Source: Pseudomonas sp. WJP1 (GTDB taxonomy: Bacteria; Pseudomonadota; Gammaproteobacteria; Pseudomonadales; Pseudomonadaceae). Taken from it: DNA of 64,000 bases. The position numbers were made by a program, and so were the translations under genes. The DNA is taken from NCBI RefSeq assembly GCF_028471945.1, contig NZ_CP110128.1:1910501-1974500 (forward strand), given 5' to 3'. How positions within the stretch are numbered: the stretch's first letter is position 1; each line of letters begins with the position of its first letter. This document shows positions 55,137 through 64,000 of this stretch, one piece after another. The notes under the pieces were generated by a model. The model did no database searches. It was not told the origin of the DNA and saw only the letters and a program-made list of their open reading frames with translations.

Positions 55137-57056
55137 ATGACCCTGCTCAAATTCAGCGATGTGTCCCTTGCTTTCGGCGCTATGCCGTTGTTGGACAAGG
55201 TGTCCTGGCAGATCGCCCGTGGAGAGCGGGTGTGCATCATCGGCCGCAACGGCACTGGCAAGTCCAGCATGATGAAGCTCGTCAAGGGCGACCAGAAGCC
55301 CGATGATGGCTCGGTTTGGCGCGCACCCGGGCTCAAGATTGGCGAATTGCCGCAAGAATTGCCGGTAGCCGACGAGCGGACAGTGTTCGACGTGGTGGCC
55401 GAAGGCCTGGACGGCGTTGGCGCCTTGCTCGCCGAATATCACCACCTGAGCCAGAACATCGTCACCGATGCCGACCTGGACAAGCTGATGCACGTCCAGC
55501 ACGACCTCGAAGCCCGTGACGGCTGGCGTTTGCAGACCCTGGTCGACAGCACCTTGAGCCGCTTGCAGTTGCCGGCCGACAAGACCCTCGCCGAGTTGTC
55601 CGGCGGCTGGCGTCGTCGCGTGCTGCTGGCCCAGGCCCTGGTGTCCGAGCCGGACCTGCTGCTGCTCGACGAACCGACCAACCACCTGGACATCGGTGCG
55701 ATCGCCTGGCTGGAAGAAGCCCTGAAGGATTTCCAGGGCGCCGTGCTGTTCATCACGCACGACCGTTCCTTCCTGCAGAACCTGGCAACCCGCATCCTGG
55801 AACTGGATCGCGGTGGCCTGATCGACTGGAACGGCGACTACGCCAGTTTCCTGGTGCACAAAGAAGCCGAGCTGGCCGCCGAAGCCACCGCCAACGCGCT
55901 GTTCGACAAGCGCCTGGCCCAGGAAGAAGTGTGGATTCGCCAGGGCATCAAGGCCCGTCGTACCCGTAACGAAGGCCGCGTACGCGCCCTGAAGGCCCTG
56001 CGCGTCGAGCGCAGCGAGCGTCGTGAGCGCACCGGCAAGGCCAACATCCAGCTGGAAACCGCCGACAAGTCCGGCAAGCAGGTGATGGTGCTCGAGAACG
56101 TGAGTTTCGCTCACCCGGGCGGCCCGTTCCTGATCAAGGACTTCTCCATGGTGCTGCAGCGCGGCGACCGCATCGGCCTGCTCGGCGCCAACGGCACCGG
56201 CAAGACCACGTTGCTCAAGCTGATGCTCAGTGGCCTGCAGCCCACCAGCGGCAAGGTGGAAGAGGGTACCAAGATCGACGTTGCCTACTTCGACCAGTTG
56301 CGCCACCAGCTGGACCTGGAAAAGACCGTGATCGACAACGTCGCCGAAGGTCGCGACTTCATCGATATCGACGGCCAGAGCCGCCACGTGCTGAGCTACC
56401 TCGGCGACTTCCTGTTCAGCCCGCAGCGTGCCCGCACGCCGGTCAAGGCGCTGTCCGGGGGCGAGCGTGCCCGTTTGTTGCTGGCCAAGCTGTTCAGCAA
56501 GCCGGCGAACCTGCTGGTGCTCGACGAACCGACCAACGACCTCGACGTTGAAACCCTCGAACTGCTCGAAGAAGTCTTGCTGACCTTCAACGGCACCGTG
56601 CTGATGGTCAGCCACGACCGGGCATTCCTCGACAACGTGGTTACCAGCACCCTGGTCTTCGAAGGTGAAGGCAAGGTTCGCGAGTACGTCGGTGGCTATC
56701 AGGACTGGCTGCGCCAGGGCGGTTCGCCGCGCCTGCTGGGCGTGACCGAGAGCAAGTCCGGCAAGGCCGACCTGAACTCCGCCGTGGTCAAGGCCGAGCC
56801 TGCACCCGTTGCGGCCGCCGTCGAGGCGCCGGTGGCGAAGAAGAAGCTCAGCTACAAGCTGCAGCGTGAGCTGGAAGCGTTGCCGGGCCAGATCGAAGCC
56901 ATGGAACAGCAGATCGTCGCGGTTGAGGGGCAGATGGCCGATGCCGGCTTCTACCTGCGTCCGGCAACGGAAACCGCCGCCGTGATCGCGCAGCTGGCAC
57001 AGTTGCAGGCTGAACTCGACATCATGGTCGAGCGCTGGGCCGAGCTGGATGCCTGA
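55137..57056 (+). CDS. uup: ABC-F family ATPase Uup
   Basis: The ATG at 55137 has GGAG 7 nt upstream; 639 residues with two ABC cassettes and no membrane segments. Cassette 1 has GRNGTGKS (residues 37-44) and LSGGWRRRVLLAQAL; cassette 2 has GANGTGKTT and LSGGERARLLLAKLF. A positively charged linker (RRTRNEGRVRALKALRVERSERR) lies between them, and a coiled-coil C-terminal domain (KKKLSYKLQRELEALPGQIE) is the Uup hallmark. Uup acts on the ribosome and branched DNA intermediates. Confidence 0.93.
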   Translation: MTLLKFSDVSLAFGAMPLLDKVSWQIARGERVCIIGRNGTGKSSMMKLVKGDQKPDDGSVWRAPGLKIGELPQELPVADERTVFDVVAEGLDGVGALLAEYHHLSQNIVTDADLDKLMHVQHDLEARDGWRLQTLVDSTLSRLQLPADKTLAELSGGWRRRVLLAQALVSEPDLLLLDEPTNHLDIGAIAWLEEALKDFQGAVLFITHDRSFLQNLATRILELDRGGLIDWNGDYASFLVHKEAELAAEATANALFDKRLAQEEVWIRQGIKARRTRNEGRVRALKALRVERSERRERTGKANIQLETADKSGKQVMVLENVSFAHPGGPFLIKDFSMVLQRGDRIGLLGANGTGKTTLLKLMLSGLQPTSGKVEEGTKIDVAYFDQLRHQLDLEKTVIDNVAEGRDFIDIDGQSRHVLSYLGDFLFSPQRARTPVKALSGGERARLLLAKLFSKPANLLVLDEPTNDLDVETLELLEEVLLTFNGTVLMVSHDRAFLDNVVTSTLVFEGEGKVREYVGGYQDWLRQGGSPRLLGVTESKSGKADLNSAVVKAEPAPVAAAVEAPVAKKKLSYKLQRELEALPGQIEAMEQQIVAVEGQMADAGFYLRPATETAAVIAQLAQLQAELDIMVERWAELDA

Positions 57057-57067
57057 ATGATCCTGCA

Positions 57068-57110
57068 ATAAAAAAAGCCCGGCTTCACACACGTGAACGC
57101 CGGGCTTTTC
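57068..57110. terminator. Bidirectional terminator between uup and usp
   Basis: AAAAGCCCGGC pairs with GCCGGGCTTTT around an inner TTCAC-ACAC-GTGAA stem. It has an A-run on one side and a T-run on the other, fitting the two convergent genes. Confidence 0.9.
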
Positions 57111-57129
57111 ATATGGAATGCAATCCACC

Positions 57130-57221
57130 TGTAGGAGCGAGCCTGCTCGCGATGGTCGTCAACGATGACACGGGGAGCCGTGGCGCTCTCAGGTTCATCG
57201 CGAGCAGGCTCGCTCCTACAA
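57130..57221. repeat. REP inverted pair, twin of 58230-58328
   Basis: The sequence CCTGCTCGCGATGGTCGTCA near the left arm and TCAGGTTCATCGCGAGCAGG near the right arm recur in the copy 1.1 kb away. Confidence 0.85.
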
Positions 57222-57234
57222 TGGGGCGGTGTTG

Positions 57235-57675
57235 TCAGCTTTTGCTTTGCAGGCGCACTGCAAGCACATCGCAAGGCGCGCCGTGCAGGACGTCGTTGGC
57301 GGTGGAGCCCAGCAGCAGTGCCAGGCCATGGCGGCCGTGACTGCCGACCACGATCATGTCGCACCCTTGCTCCTTGGCCAGGTGGTGAATTTCCTGGCGG
57401 GGCTGGCCGTAGGTCAGGTGGCTGTATTCCCTGGAGAGCTCAGGGTATTTCAAGATCAGGCGATCGAGTCGCTCCTTGGCCTGGTCGAACTGCTGTTGTT
57501 GCAGTTGTGACAGGTCCATTGGCACATCGCCACCAAAGGCCATGGCCATCGGCTCGACGATATGCACCAGGGACAATTTCGCCCCATTGCTCACCGCCAG
57601 CTCGCGAGCGCGGTGGATTACAGGGTCGCACTCTTCGGTCAGGTCTACAGCGACCAGAATATGGTTGTAGGGCAT
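57235..57675 (-). CDS. Universal stress protein UspA-like
   Basis: The ATG at 57675 lies after GGAGGAGCACCTC; 146 residues. The UspA fold is clear: HILVAVDLTEECDPVIHRA at the N-terminus and the ATP-binding-type GSHGRHGLALLLGSTANDVL near the C-terminus. Such proteins raise survival under stress or low oxygen. It converges with uup across a shared terminator. Confidence 0.92.
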   Translation of the reverse strand: MPYNHILVAVDLTEECDPVIHRARELAVSNGAKLSLVHIVEPMAMAFGGDVPMDLSQLQQQQFDQAKERLDRLILKYPELSREYSHLTYGQPRQEIHHLAKEQGCDMIVVGSHGRHGLALLLGSTANDVLHGAPCDVLAVRLQSKS

Positions 57676-57779
57676 GAGGTGCTCCTCCTGAGGATTGCAA
57701 TATTGGTAAGTATGGCTGGTTTCAAGCGCATTGGCTCCAAAGTGACTCAATGCGCTCATCAAGAATCGGGAGTACAGAT

Positions 57780-58217
57780 ATGACGGTCTGGATAGTGGTG
57801 TCAATCCTGCTGGTGGTGTTGAGCCCCCTGGCATGGCTGCGACCCTCGCGCCATCAGAGCGGCCGCATGGCCCTACGCATGGAGGCGCGACGCATTGGCC
57901 TGGCTATGCAGCTGGCGCCTCAGGAGTGGCCGCACTGGCTCAGCCAGGAGCCGCCAAACCCTTGTGCGCAGTACCATCGACCACGCAGGGGCAATCAACC
58001 GGCGTGCTGGAGTTACTGGCAAAAATCACCGGGTCTATGGGTCAATCAGTGGCAGGAACCCTGCGACGATCCGGCGCTGCTCAATCATTTCGAAAAGTTG
58101 CCAGACAATGTCTACAAGGTCGAGGCCGACAAGCAGATGATTACCCTGTATTGGGGGGAGAAGGGCGAAGCTGAGGTGTTGCAGCACATCGACTCGACCC
58201 TCAAGGCGCTGGCCTAA
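57780..58217 (+). CDS. Membrane-anchored hypothetical protein
   Basis: The ATG at 57780 has GGGAG 7 nt upstream; 145 residues. One N-terminal membrane helix (TVWIVVSILLVVLSPLAWL) is followed by a basic stretch (RPSRHQSGRMALRMEARRIG) and a soluble domain rich in Trp (HWLSQEPPNPCAQYHRP and ACWSYWQ). The positive charges after the helix predict a cytoplasmic soluble domain. The function is not recognised. A gene at this place, between usp and fadB, also exists in P. aeruginosa. Confidence 0.8.
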   Translation: MTVWIVVSILLVVLSPLAWLRPSRHQSGRMALRMEARRIGLAMQLAPQEWPHWLSQEPPNPCAQYHRPRRGNQPACWSYWQKSPGLWVNQWQEPCDDPALLNHFEKLPDNVYKVEADKQMITLYWGEKGEAEVLQHIDSTLKALA

Positions 58218-58229
58218 TCTCGATCCCCT

Positions 58230-58328
58230 GTAGGAGCGAGCCTGCTCGCGATGGTCGTCAACGATGGCGGGGGATGCCTGACACCCCGCGGTGCCCTCAG
58301 GTTCATCGCGAGCAGGCTCGCTCCTACA
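58230..58328. repeat. REP inverted pair, twin of 57130-57221
   Basis: CTGTAGGAGCGAGCCTGCTC and the inverted GAGCAGGCTCGCTCCTACA. Much of the interior matches the twin copy, with a different central GGGGGATGCC... segment. Confidence 0.85.
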
Positions 58329-58375
58329 GGTTCTTCGCGAGCCATCGAGCGTCGACCACAAGTATTTTGCAGGCA

Positions 58376-58402
58376 ATAAAAAGCCCGACAGCGTCATCGG
58401 GC
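58376..58402 (-). terminator. Orphan minus-strand terminator
   Basis: GCCCGA at 58383-58388 pairs with TCGGGC at 58397-58402; on the minus strand the stem is followed by TTTTTATT. No recognised minus-strand gene lies upstream of it, between it and fadB. Confidence 0.7.
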
Positions 58403-58860
58403 GGGGTTGGCCAGGCAGGCCGGTAATTCGGTTTGGGCTGATCTTACGCTGGGCATTCGCCAAAAGCGTTCAATTTTTTCCCCAGGTTCCGCCAGCGTAG
58501 CCGGTTAAACACAGGCTGCCGCGAATTAGGGCGAATTTTCTAATCATTGATTCTATGAATGTTTGCCAATGCAGCTTCGTGTTGCAGGCCTTCGTCTTAC
58601 AGAAATGACCGCCAGGTCGCCGCTCAACCCATACTTTGGGCGATTGACAATTGTCGGAATTTCCGTGAAGGTGGCGTACCCAAATCAAACGGGCGTATGA
58701 AATGAGCGTTTGTATGACAAACAGCTCCTACAGAATCCCGACTATCGCGTTGGCGGGTGTGCCGGGTGGATAGGCGTAGCATCGACGAGAGACGTCCCTG
58801 CCAGCCATCCGCCTGCGTCCGGCGTGTACTGTTCAGCTTCCATATCGTGGAGATCAGTTG
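58403..58860. other. Intergenic region upstream of fadB
   Basis: 458 bp without a protein gene I can support. It holds the fadBA promoter, a palindrome (58704-58727), a GACAATTGTC palindrome at 58646-58655 and, on the minus strand, whatever transcript ends at the terminator at 58376-58402. Confidence 0.55.
58704..58727. promoter_or_regulatory. Inverted repeat in the fadBA promoter region
   Basis: GAGC-GTTTG-N5-CAAAC-A-GCTC: nine paired positions with one bulged base, about 135 bp before fadB. GTTTG/CAAAC half sites are those of the fatty-acid regulator PsrA, but in the opposite arrangement to its usual CAAAC-N-GTTTG, so the assignment is open. Confidence 0.4.
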
Positions 58861-61008
58861 ATGATTTACGAAGGTAAAGCCATCACGGTTAAGGCTCTTG
58901 AAAGTGGCATCGTCGAACTGAAGTTCGATCTCAAGGGTGAGTCCGTCAACAAGTTCAACCGTCTAACCCTGAACGAACTGCGTCAGGCCGTGGACGCCAT
59001 CAAGGCAGATGCTTCGATCAAGGGTGTGATCGTCAGCAGTGGCAAGGACGTGTTCATCGTCGGTGCCGACATCACCGAATTCGTCGACAACTTCAAGCTG
59101 CCGGATGCAGAGCTTGTGGCTGGCAACCTCGAAGCCAACAAGATTTTCAGCGATTTCGAAGACCTCAACGTCCCGACTGTCGCCGCAATCAACGGCATCG
59201 CGTTGGGTGGCGGTCTGGAAATGTGCCTGGCAGCGGACTACCGCGTCATGTCGACCAAGGCCAAGATCGGCCTGCCGGAAGTCAAGCTGGGCATCTACCC
59301 GGGCTTCGGCGGCACCGTGCGCCTGCCGCGCCTGATCGGTACCGACAACGCCATCGAGTGGATTGCCGCCGGCAAGGAAAACCGTCCTGAAGACGCGCTG
59401 AAAGTTGGTGCCGTCGATGCCGTGGTTGCTCCTGAAAAACTGCAGGAAGCTGCGCTGGAACTGATCAAGCGCGCCATTTCCGGCGAGTTCGACTACAAGG
59501 CCAAGCGCCAGCCGAAGCTTGAAAAACTCAAGCTGAACGCTATCGAGCAAATGATGGCTTTCGAAACCGCCAAAGGTTTCGTGGCCGGCCAGGCGGGCCC
59601 GAACTACCCGGCCCCGGTCGAAGCGATCAAGACCATCCAGAAAGCCGCGAACTTCGGTCGTGACAAGGCCCTGGAAATCGAGGCTGCCGGTTTCGTCAAA
59701 CTGGCCAAGACCGCCGCTGCACAGAGCCTGATCGGTCTGTTCCTGAACGATCAGGAACTGAAGAAAAAAGCCAAGGCCTACGACGAAATCGCCAAGGACG
59801 TGAAGCAGGCCGCCGTACTGGGCGCCGGCATCATGGGTGGCGGTATCGCCTATCAGTCGGCGTCCAAAGGCACGCCGATCCTGATGAAGGACATCAACGA
59901 GCACGGTATCGAGCAGGGTCTGGCTGAAGCCGCCAAGCTGCTGGTTGGCCGCGTTGACAAAGGCCGCATGACCGCCGCGAAAATGGCTGAAGTGCTCAAC
60001 GGCATTCGTCCGACCCTGTCCTACGGTGATTTCGGTCACGTGGACCTGGTGGTCGAAGCGGTCGTCGAGAACCCGAAGGTCAAGCAAGCGGTACTGGCCG
60101 AAGTCGAAGACAAGGTCAAAGAGGACACCATCCTCGCCTCGAACACCTCGACCATTTCCATCAGTCTGCTGGCCAAGGCCCTCAAGCGTCCGGAAAACTT
60201 CGTCGGCATGCACTTCTTCAACCCGGTGCACATGATGCCGCTGGTGGAAGTGATCCGTGGTGAGAAATCCAGCGAGCTGGCAGTGGCCACTACCGTTGCC
60301 TACGCCAAGAAAATGGGCAAGAACCCGATCGTGGTCAACGACTGCCCGGGCTTTTTGGTCAACCGCGTGCTGTTCCCGTACTTCGGCGGTTTCGCCAAGC
60401 TAGTCAGCGCCGGTGTGGACTTCGTGCGTATCGACAAGGTCATGGAGAAATTCGGCTGGCCAATGGGCCCGGCGTACCTGATGGACGTGGTCGGCATCGA
60501 CACCGGCCACCACGGTCGCGACGTGATGGCTGAAGGCTTCCCGGACCGCATGAAGGACGACACTCGCTCGGCCGTGGACGTGCTCTACGAAGCCAAGCGC
60601 CTGGGCCAGAAGAACGGCAAGGGCTTCTACGCCTACGAGACCGACAAGAAGGGCAAGCAGAAGAAAGTCGCCGACCCGTCGGTGCTGGAAGTGCTCAAGC
60701 CAATCGTCTTCGAACAGCGCGAAGTCACCGACGAAGACATCATCAACTGGATGATGATCCCGCTGTGCCTGGAAACCGTGCGTTGCCTGGAAGACGGCAT
60801 TGTCGAAACCGCCGCCGAAGCCGACATGGGCCTGGTCTACGGTATCGGTTTCCCTCCATTCCGTGGCGGTGCGCTGCGCTACATCGATTCGCTTGGTGTA
60901 GCAGAGTTCGTTGCCCTGGCTGACCAGTACGCTGATTTGGGCGCGCTGTACCACCCGACCGCAAAACTGCGTGAAATGGCCAAGACTGGCCAACGGTTCT
61001 TCGGTTAA
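58861..61008 (+). CDS. fadB: Fatty acid oxidation complex alpha subunit (enoyl-CoA hydratase/3-hydroxyacyl-CoA dehydrogenase)
   Basis: The ATG at 58861 follows GGAG; 715 residues. The N-terminal crotonase domain has oxyanion and acid residues Glu120 and Glu140 (GGGLE and GLPEVKLGI). The dehydrogenase domain has the NAD site [16 protein letters not shown] and [15 protein letters not shown] with the catalytic histidine. It hydrates and oxidises acyl-CoA in beta-oxidation as an alpha2-beta2 complex with FadA, whose gene follows 32 bp downstream. Confidence 0.97.
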   Translation: MIYEGKAITVKALESGIVELKFDLKGESVNKFNRLTLNELRQAVDAIKADASIKGVIVSSGKDVFIVGADITEFVDNFKLPDAELVAGNLEANKIFSDFEDLNVPTVAAINGIALGGGLEMCLAADYRVMSTKAKIGLPEVKLGIYPGFGGTVRLPRLIGTDNAIEWIAAGKENRPEDALKVGAVDAVVAPEKLQEAALELIKRAISGEFDYKAKRQPKLEKLKLNAIEQMMAFETAKGFVAGQAGPNYPAPVEAIKTIQKAANFGRDKALEIEAAGFVKLAKTAAAQSLIGLFLNDQELKKKAKAYDEIAKDVKQAAVLGAGIMGGGIAYQSASKGTPILMKDINEHGIEQGLAEAAKLLVGRVDKGRMTAAKMAEVLNGIRPTLSYGDFGHVDLVVEAVVENPKVKQAVLAEVEDKVKEDTILASNTSTISISLLAKALKRPENFVGMHFFNPVHMMPLVEVIRGEKSSELAVATTVAYAKKMGKNPIVVNDCPGFLVNRVLFPYFGGFAKLVSAGVDFVRIDKVMEKFGWPMGPAYLMDVVGIDTGHHGRDVMAEGFPDRMKDDTRSAVDVLYEAKRLGQKNGKGFYAYETDKKGKQKKVADPSVLEVLKPIVFEQREVTDEDIINWMMIPLCLETVRCLEDGIVETAAEADMGLVYGIGFPPFRGGALRYIDSLGVAEFVALADQYADLGALYHPTAKLREMAKTGQRFFG

Positions 61009-61034
61009 GCGTCCCAACTTTTGAGCGAGAGTGA

Positions 61035-62216
<1,182 letters not shown>

Positions 62217-62234
62217 GCGTTGCGTTGACGGAAG

Positions 62235-62264
62235 CCGGGGCCAAGTGCCCCGGTTTTTGTTTTT
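62235..62264 (+). terminator. Rho-independent terminator after fadA
   Basis: CCGGGGC and GCCCCGG enclose CAAGT and are followed by TTTTTGTTTTT. Confidence 0.9.
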
Positions 62265-62314
62265 GCGGATTTTTTTATTTTTTATTTCAAACTGATTTGA
62301 GTGAGGGCCGAAGC

Positions 62315-62551
62315 ATGCCGATACAACCTGGGCTCTACCAACATTACAAAGGTCCGCAGTACCGTGTGTTCAGTGTCGCACGGCATTCGGAAACCGAGGA
62401 AGAAGTGGTCTTCTACCAAGCCCTGTATGGCGATTACGGCTTTTGGGTACGCCCCTTGAGCATGTTCCTGGAGTCGGTCGAAGTTGACGGCGAACAGGTG
62501 CCACGCTTTGCTTTGGTGCAGGCCGAGCCAAGCCTTTTTAACAAGCCATAA
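62315..62551 (+). CDS. DUF1653 domain protein
   Basis: The ATG at 62315 has GAGGG about 8 nt upstream; 78 residues. It fits DUF1653: GLYQHYKGPQYRVFSVARHSETEE, VFYQALYGDYGFWVRPLSMF and VEVDGEQVPRF. The domain is a small beta-rich fold of unknown function, common in bacteria as a single-domain protein. It lies between fadA and topA. Confidence 0.9.
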   Translation: MPIQPGLYQHYKGPQYRVFSVARHSETEEEVVFYQALYGDYGFWVRPLSMFLESVEVDGEQVPRFALVQAEPSLFNKP

Positions 62552-62576
62552 GCTGAGTGCGCGCAGGACCCTGCGC

Positions 62577-62605
62577 TTGACCTCACCTTGTAGCCACTAT
62601 ATATA
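62577..62605 (+). promoter_or_regulatory. Sigma-70 promoter before topA
   Basis: TTGACC at 62577-62582 and TATATA at 62600-62605 with a 17-bp spacer, about 60 bp before the topA start. A GCGCAG-GACC-CTGCGC hairpin lies just upstream at 62561-62576. Confidence 0.65.
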
Positions 62606-62665
62606 GCGGTGCCGCGTCAGGCGCCAACCGCCTTTCACTTCTAGAATTCAGGAATTTTCTGATCC

Positions 62666-64000
62666 ATGGGCAAATCGCTGGTCATTGTGGAATCCCCGGC
62701 TAAGGCCAAGACCATCAACAAGTATTTGGGCAACGAATACGTGGTGAAGTCGAGTATCGGCCATATCCGAGACCTGCCCACCAGCGGTTCGGCTAGCGCC
62801 AGCAAAGAGCCAGCCGCCAAGCGCGGCAAGGCTGCTGCGGGCGAAGCGCCGGCCTTGTCGCCGAAAGAAAAAGCGCGCAAGCAGCTGGTCGCACGCATGG
62901 GTGTCGATCCCGATCATGGCTGGAAAGCCAAGTACGAGATCCTCCCGGGCAAGGAAAAGGTCATCGAAGAGCTGCGCCGGCTCGCCAAGGATGCTGACAC
63001 CATCTATCTCGCAACCGACTTGGATCGCGAGGGGGAAGCCATTGCCTGGCACCTGCGCGAAGCCATCGGGGGTGACGACACCCGCTACAAGCGCGTGGTG
63101 TTCAACGAAATCACCAAGAAGGCGATCCAGGAAGCCTTCTCCCAGCCAGGCGAGCTGGACATCGATCGTGTCAACGCTCAGCAGGCGCGTCGTTTCCTCG
63201 ACCGCGTGGTGGGTTACATGGTGTCGCCGCTGCTGTGGGCCAAGATCGCCCGTGGCCTGTCCGCCGGTCGGGTACAGTCGGTTGCCGTGAAGCTGGTGGT
63301 GGAGCGTGAGCGCGAAATCCGTGCGTTCATTCCGGAAGAGTACTGGGAAGTCCACGCCGACCTCGGCACCGCCAAGGGCGCGACCGTGCGTTTCGACGTC
63401 GCTCGCGAGAAAGGCGAAGCCTTCAAGCCGCTGAACGAAGCCCAGGCCATGGCCGCGCTGGAAAAGCTCAAGGCGTCCAGCTACAGCATCGTCAAGCGCG
63501 AAGACAAGCCGACCAGCAGCAAGCCGTCGGCACCGTTCATCACGTCCACCCTGCAGCAGGCCGCGAGCAACCGCCTGGGCTTCGGCGTGAAGAAAACCAT
63601 GATGATGGCCCAGCGTCTGTATGAAGCCGGCTACATCACTTATATGCGTACCGACTCCACCAACCTCTCGGCCGATGCCGTGGCGATGGCGCGTACCTAT
63701 ATTGAAGGCGAGTTCGGCAAGAAGTACCTGCCGGAAAACCCGAACGTCTACAGCAGCAAGGAAGGCGCCCAGGAGGCTCACGAAGCGATTCGTCCGTCCG
63801 ACGCCAACACCGAGCCAAGCAAGCTGTCGGGCATGGAGCGTGATGCAGAACGGCTGTACGAGCTGATCTGGCGCCAGTTCCTCGCCTGCCAGATGCTGCC
63901 GGCGCAATACCTGTCGACTACCGTCACCGTCGGTGCCGGTGACTTCGAGCTGCGTGCCAAGGGCCGTATCCTCAAGTTCGACGGTTACACCCGCGTCATG
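62666..64000 (+). CDS. topA: DNA topoisomerase I (partial)
   Basis: The frame starts at the ATG at 62666 and is open to the window edge (445 codons seen). It begins with the TOPRIM domain ([18 protein letters not shown], and [14 protein letters not shown] with the acidic triad). [21 protein letters not shown] and the active-site tyrosine Tyr326 in [10 protein letters not shown] follow, with HEAIRPSD after it. It relaxes negative supercoils. The zinc-binding C-terminal domains lie beyond the window. An insertion-like Ala/Lys-rich loop (about residues 40-75) follows IGHIRDLPT. Confidence 0.96.
   Translation, partial: MGKSLVIVESPAKAKTINKYLGNEYVVKSSIGHIRDLPTSGSASASKEPAAKRGKAAAGEAPALSPKEKARKQLVARMGVDPDHGWKAKYEILPGKEKVIEELRRLAKDADTIYLATDLDREGEAIAWHLREAIGGDDTRYKRVVFNEITKKAIQEAFSQPGELDIDRVNAQQARRFLDRVVGYMVSPLLWAKIARGLSAGRVQSVAVKLVVEREREIRAFIPEEYWEVHADLGTAKGATVRFDVAREKGEAFKPLNEAQAMAALEKLKASSYSIVKREDKPTSSKPSAPFITSTLQQAASNRLGFGVKKTMMMAQRLYEAGYITYMRTDSTNLSADAVAMARTYIEGEFGKKYLPENPNVYSSKEGAQEAHEAIRPSDANTEPSKLSGMERDAERLYELIWRQFLACQMLPAQYLSTTVTVGAGDFELRAKGRILKFDGYTRVM

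Noticed and set aside
55101..57128. 675-codon frame antisense to uup
   Set aside because: Shadow of an intact ABC-F gene; no motifs in the antisense product.
58470..58688. 72-codon minus-strand frame upstream of fadB
   Set aside because: Could feed the orphan terminator, but no ribosome site or sensible composition was seen; kept only as a possible RNA in the findings.

Overview
The window looks like chromosomal DNA of a Pseudomonas, most likely of the P. fluorescens group. The evidence is a GC-rich sequence with pseudomonad gene order: ffs-dnaX-ybaB-recR; anr-hemN-ccoSIHG followed by two tandem ccoNOQP operons; slt-uup-usp-fadBA-topA. It also carries dense Pseudomonas-type REP inverted pairs (unit TAGGAGCGAGxCTxGCxCGCGA) between genes. 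No tRNA, rRNA, CRISPR array, prophage or insertion sequence was seen.

Region 1 (1-8.6 kb) is the end of an O-antigen/LPS locus. On the minus strand are a family 2 glycosyltransferase, rfbC, an ABC-2 polysaccharide exporter (wzm/wzt) and a methyltransferase that overlaps wzt and runs off the window. This is the arrangement of ABC-exported, chain-capped O-antigens. A wbpM-type UDP-sugar 4,6-dehydratase and a ComEA-like gene follow on the plus strand, as at the usual Pseudomonas O-antigen locus border.

Region 2 (8.7-16.7 kb) is accessory: an SDR and a KAS-like gene facing a TetR regulator, a GntR/FCD regulator with a DUF1989 protein, the 4.5S SRP RNA, an XRE regulator, a PAS-GGDEF-EAL protein with altered GGDEF and EAL signature residues, and an orphan periplasmic binding protein.

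Region 3 (16.8-23.3 kb) holds dnaX-ybaB, a curA-like reductase, recR, an acyl-CoA dehydrogenase and apt.

Region 4 (23.3-41.8 kb) is the microaerobic respiration block. It contains Anr, HemN, the cbb3 maturation genes (ccoS, ccoI, ccoH, ccoG and a TauE-like membrane protein), two complete cbb3 oxidase operons and, a little further on, an Aer-type aerotaxis receptor. Anr-box-like sites (TTGAY-N4-RTCAA) lie before hemN, before both cco operons and, more weakly, before ccoG. The best-matching one sits inside the first codons of the divergent hydrolase gene. Between this block and aer is a two-gene cassette on the minus strand: a YafO-like toxin preceded by a 47-residue ORF, a candidate non-canonical antitoxin.

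Region 5 (41.9-64 kb) is mostly housekeeping: a CPBP protease, acnA, rlmM, tusA, a MATE pump, pdxB, an MsbA-like ABC exporter, slt, uup, a universal stress protein, fadBA, a DUF1653 protein and the start of topA. A minus-strand terminator at 58.38-58.40 kb has no recognised gene feeding it.
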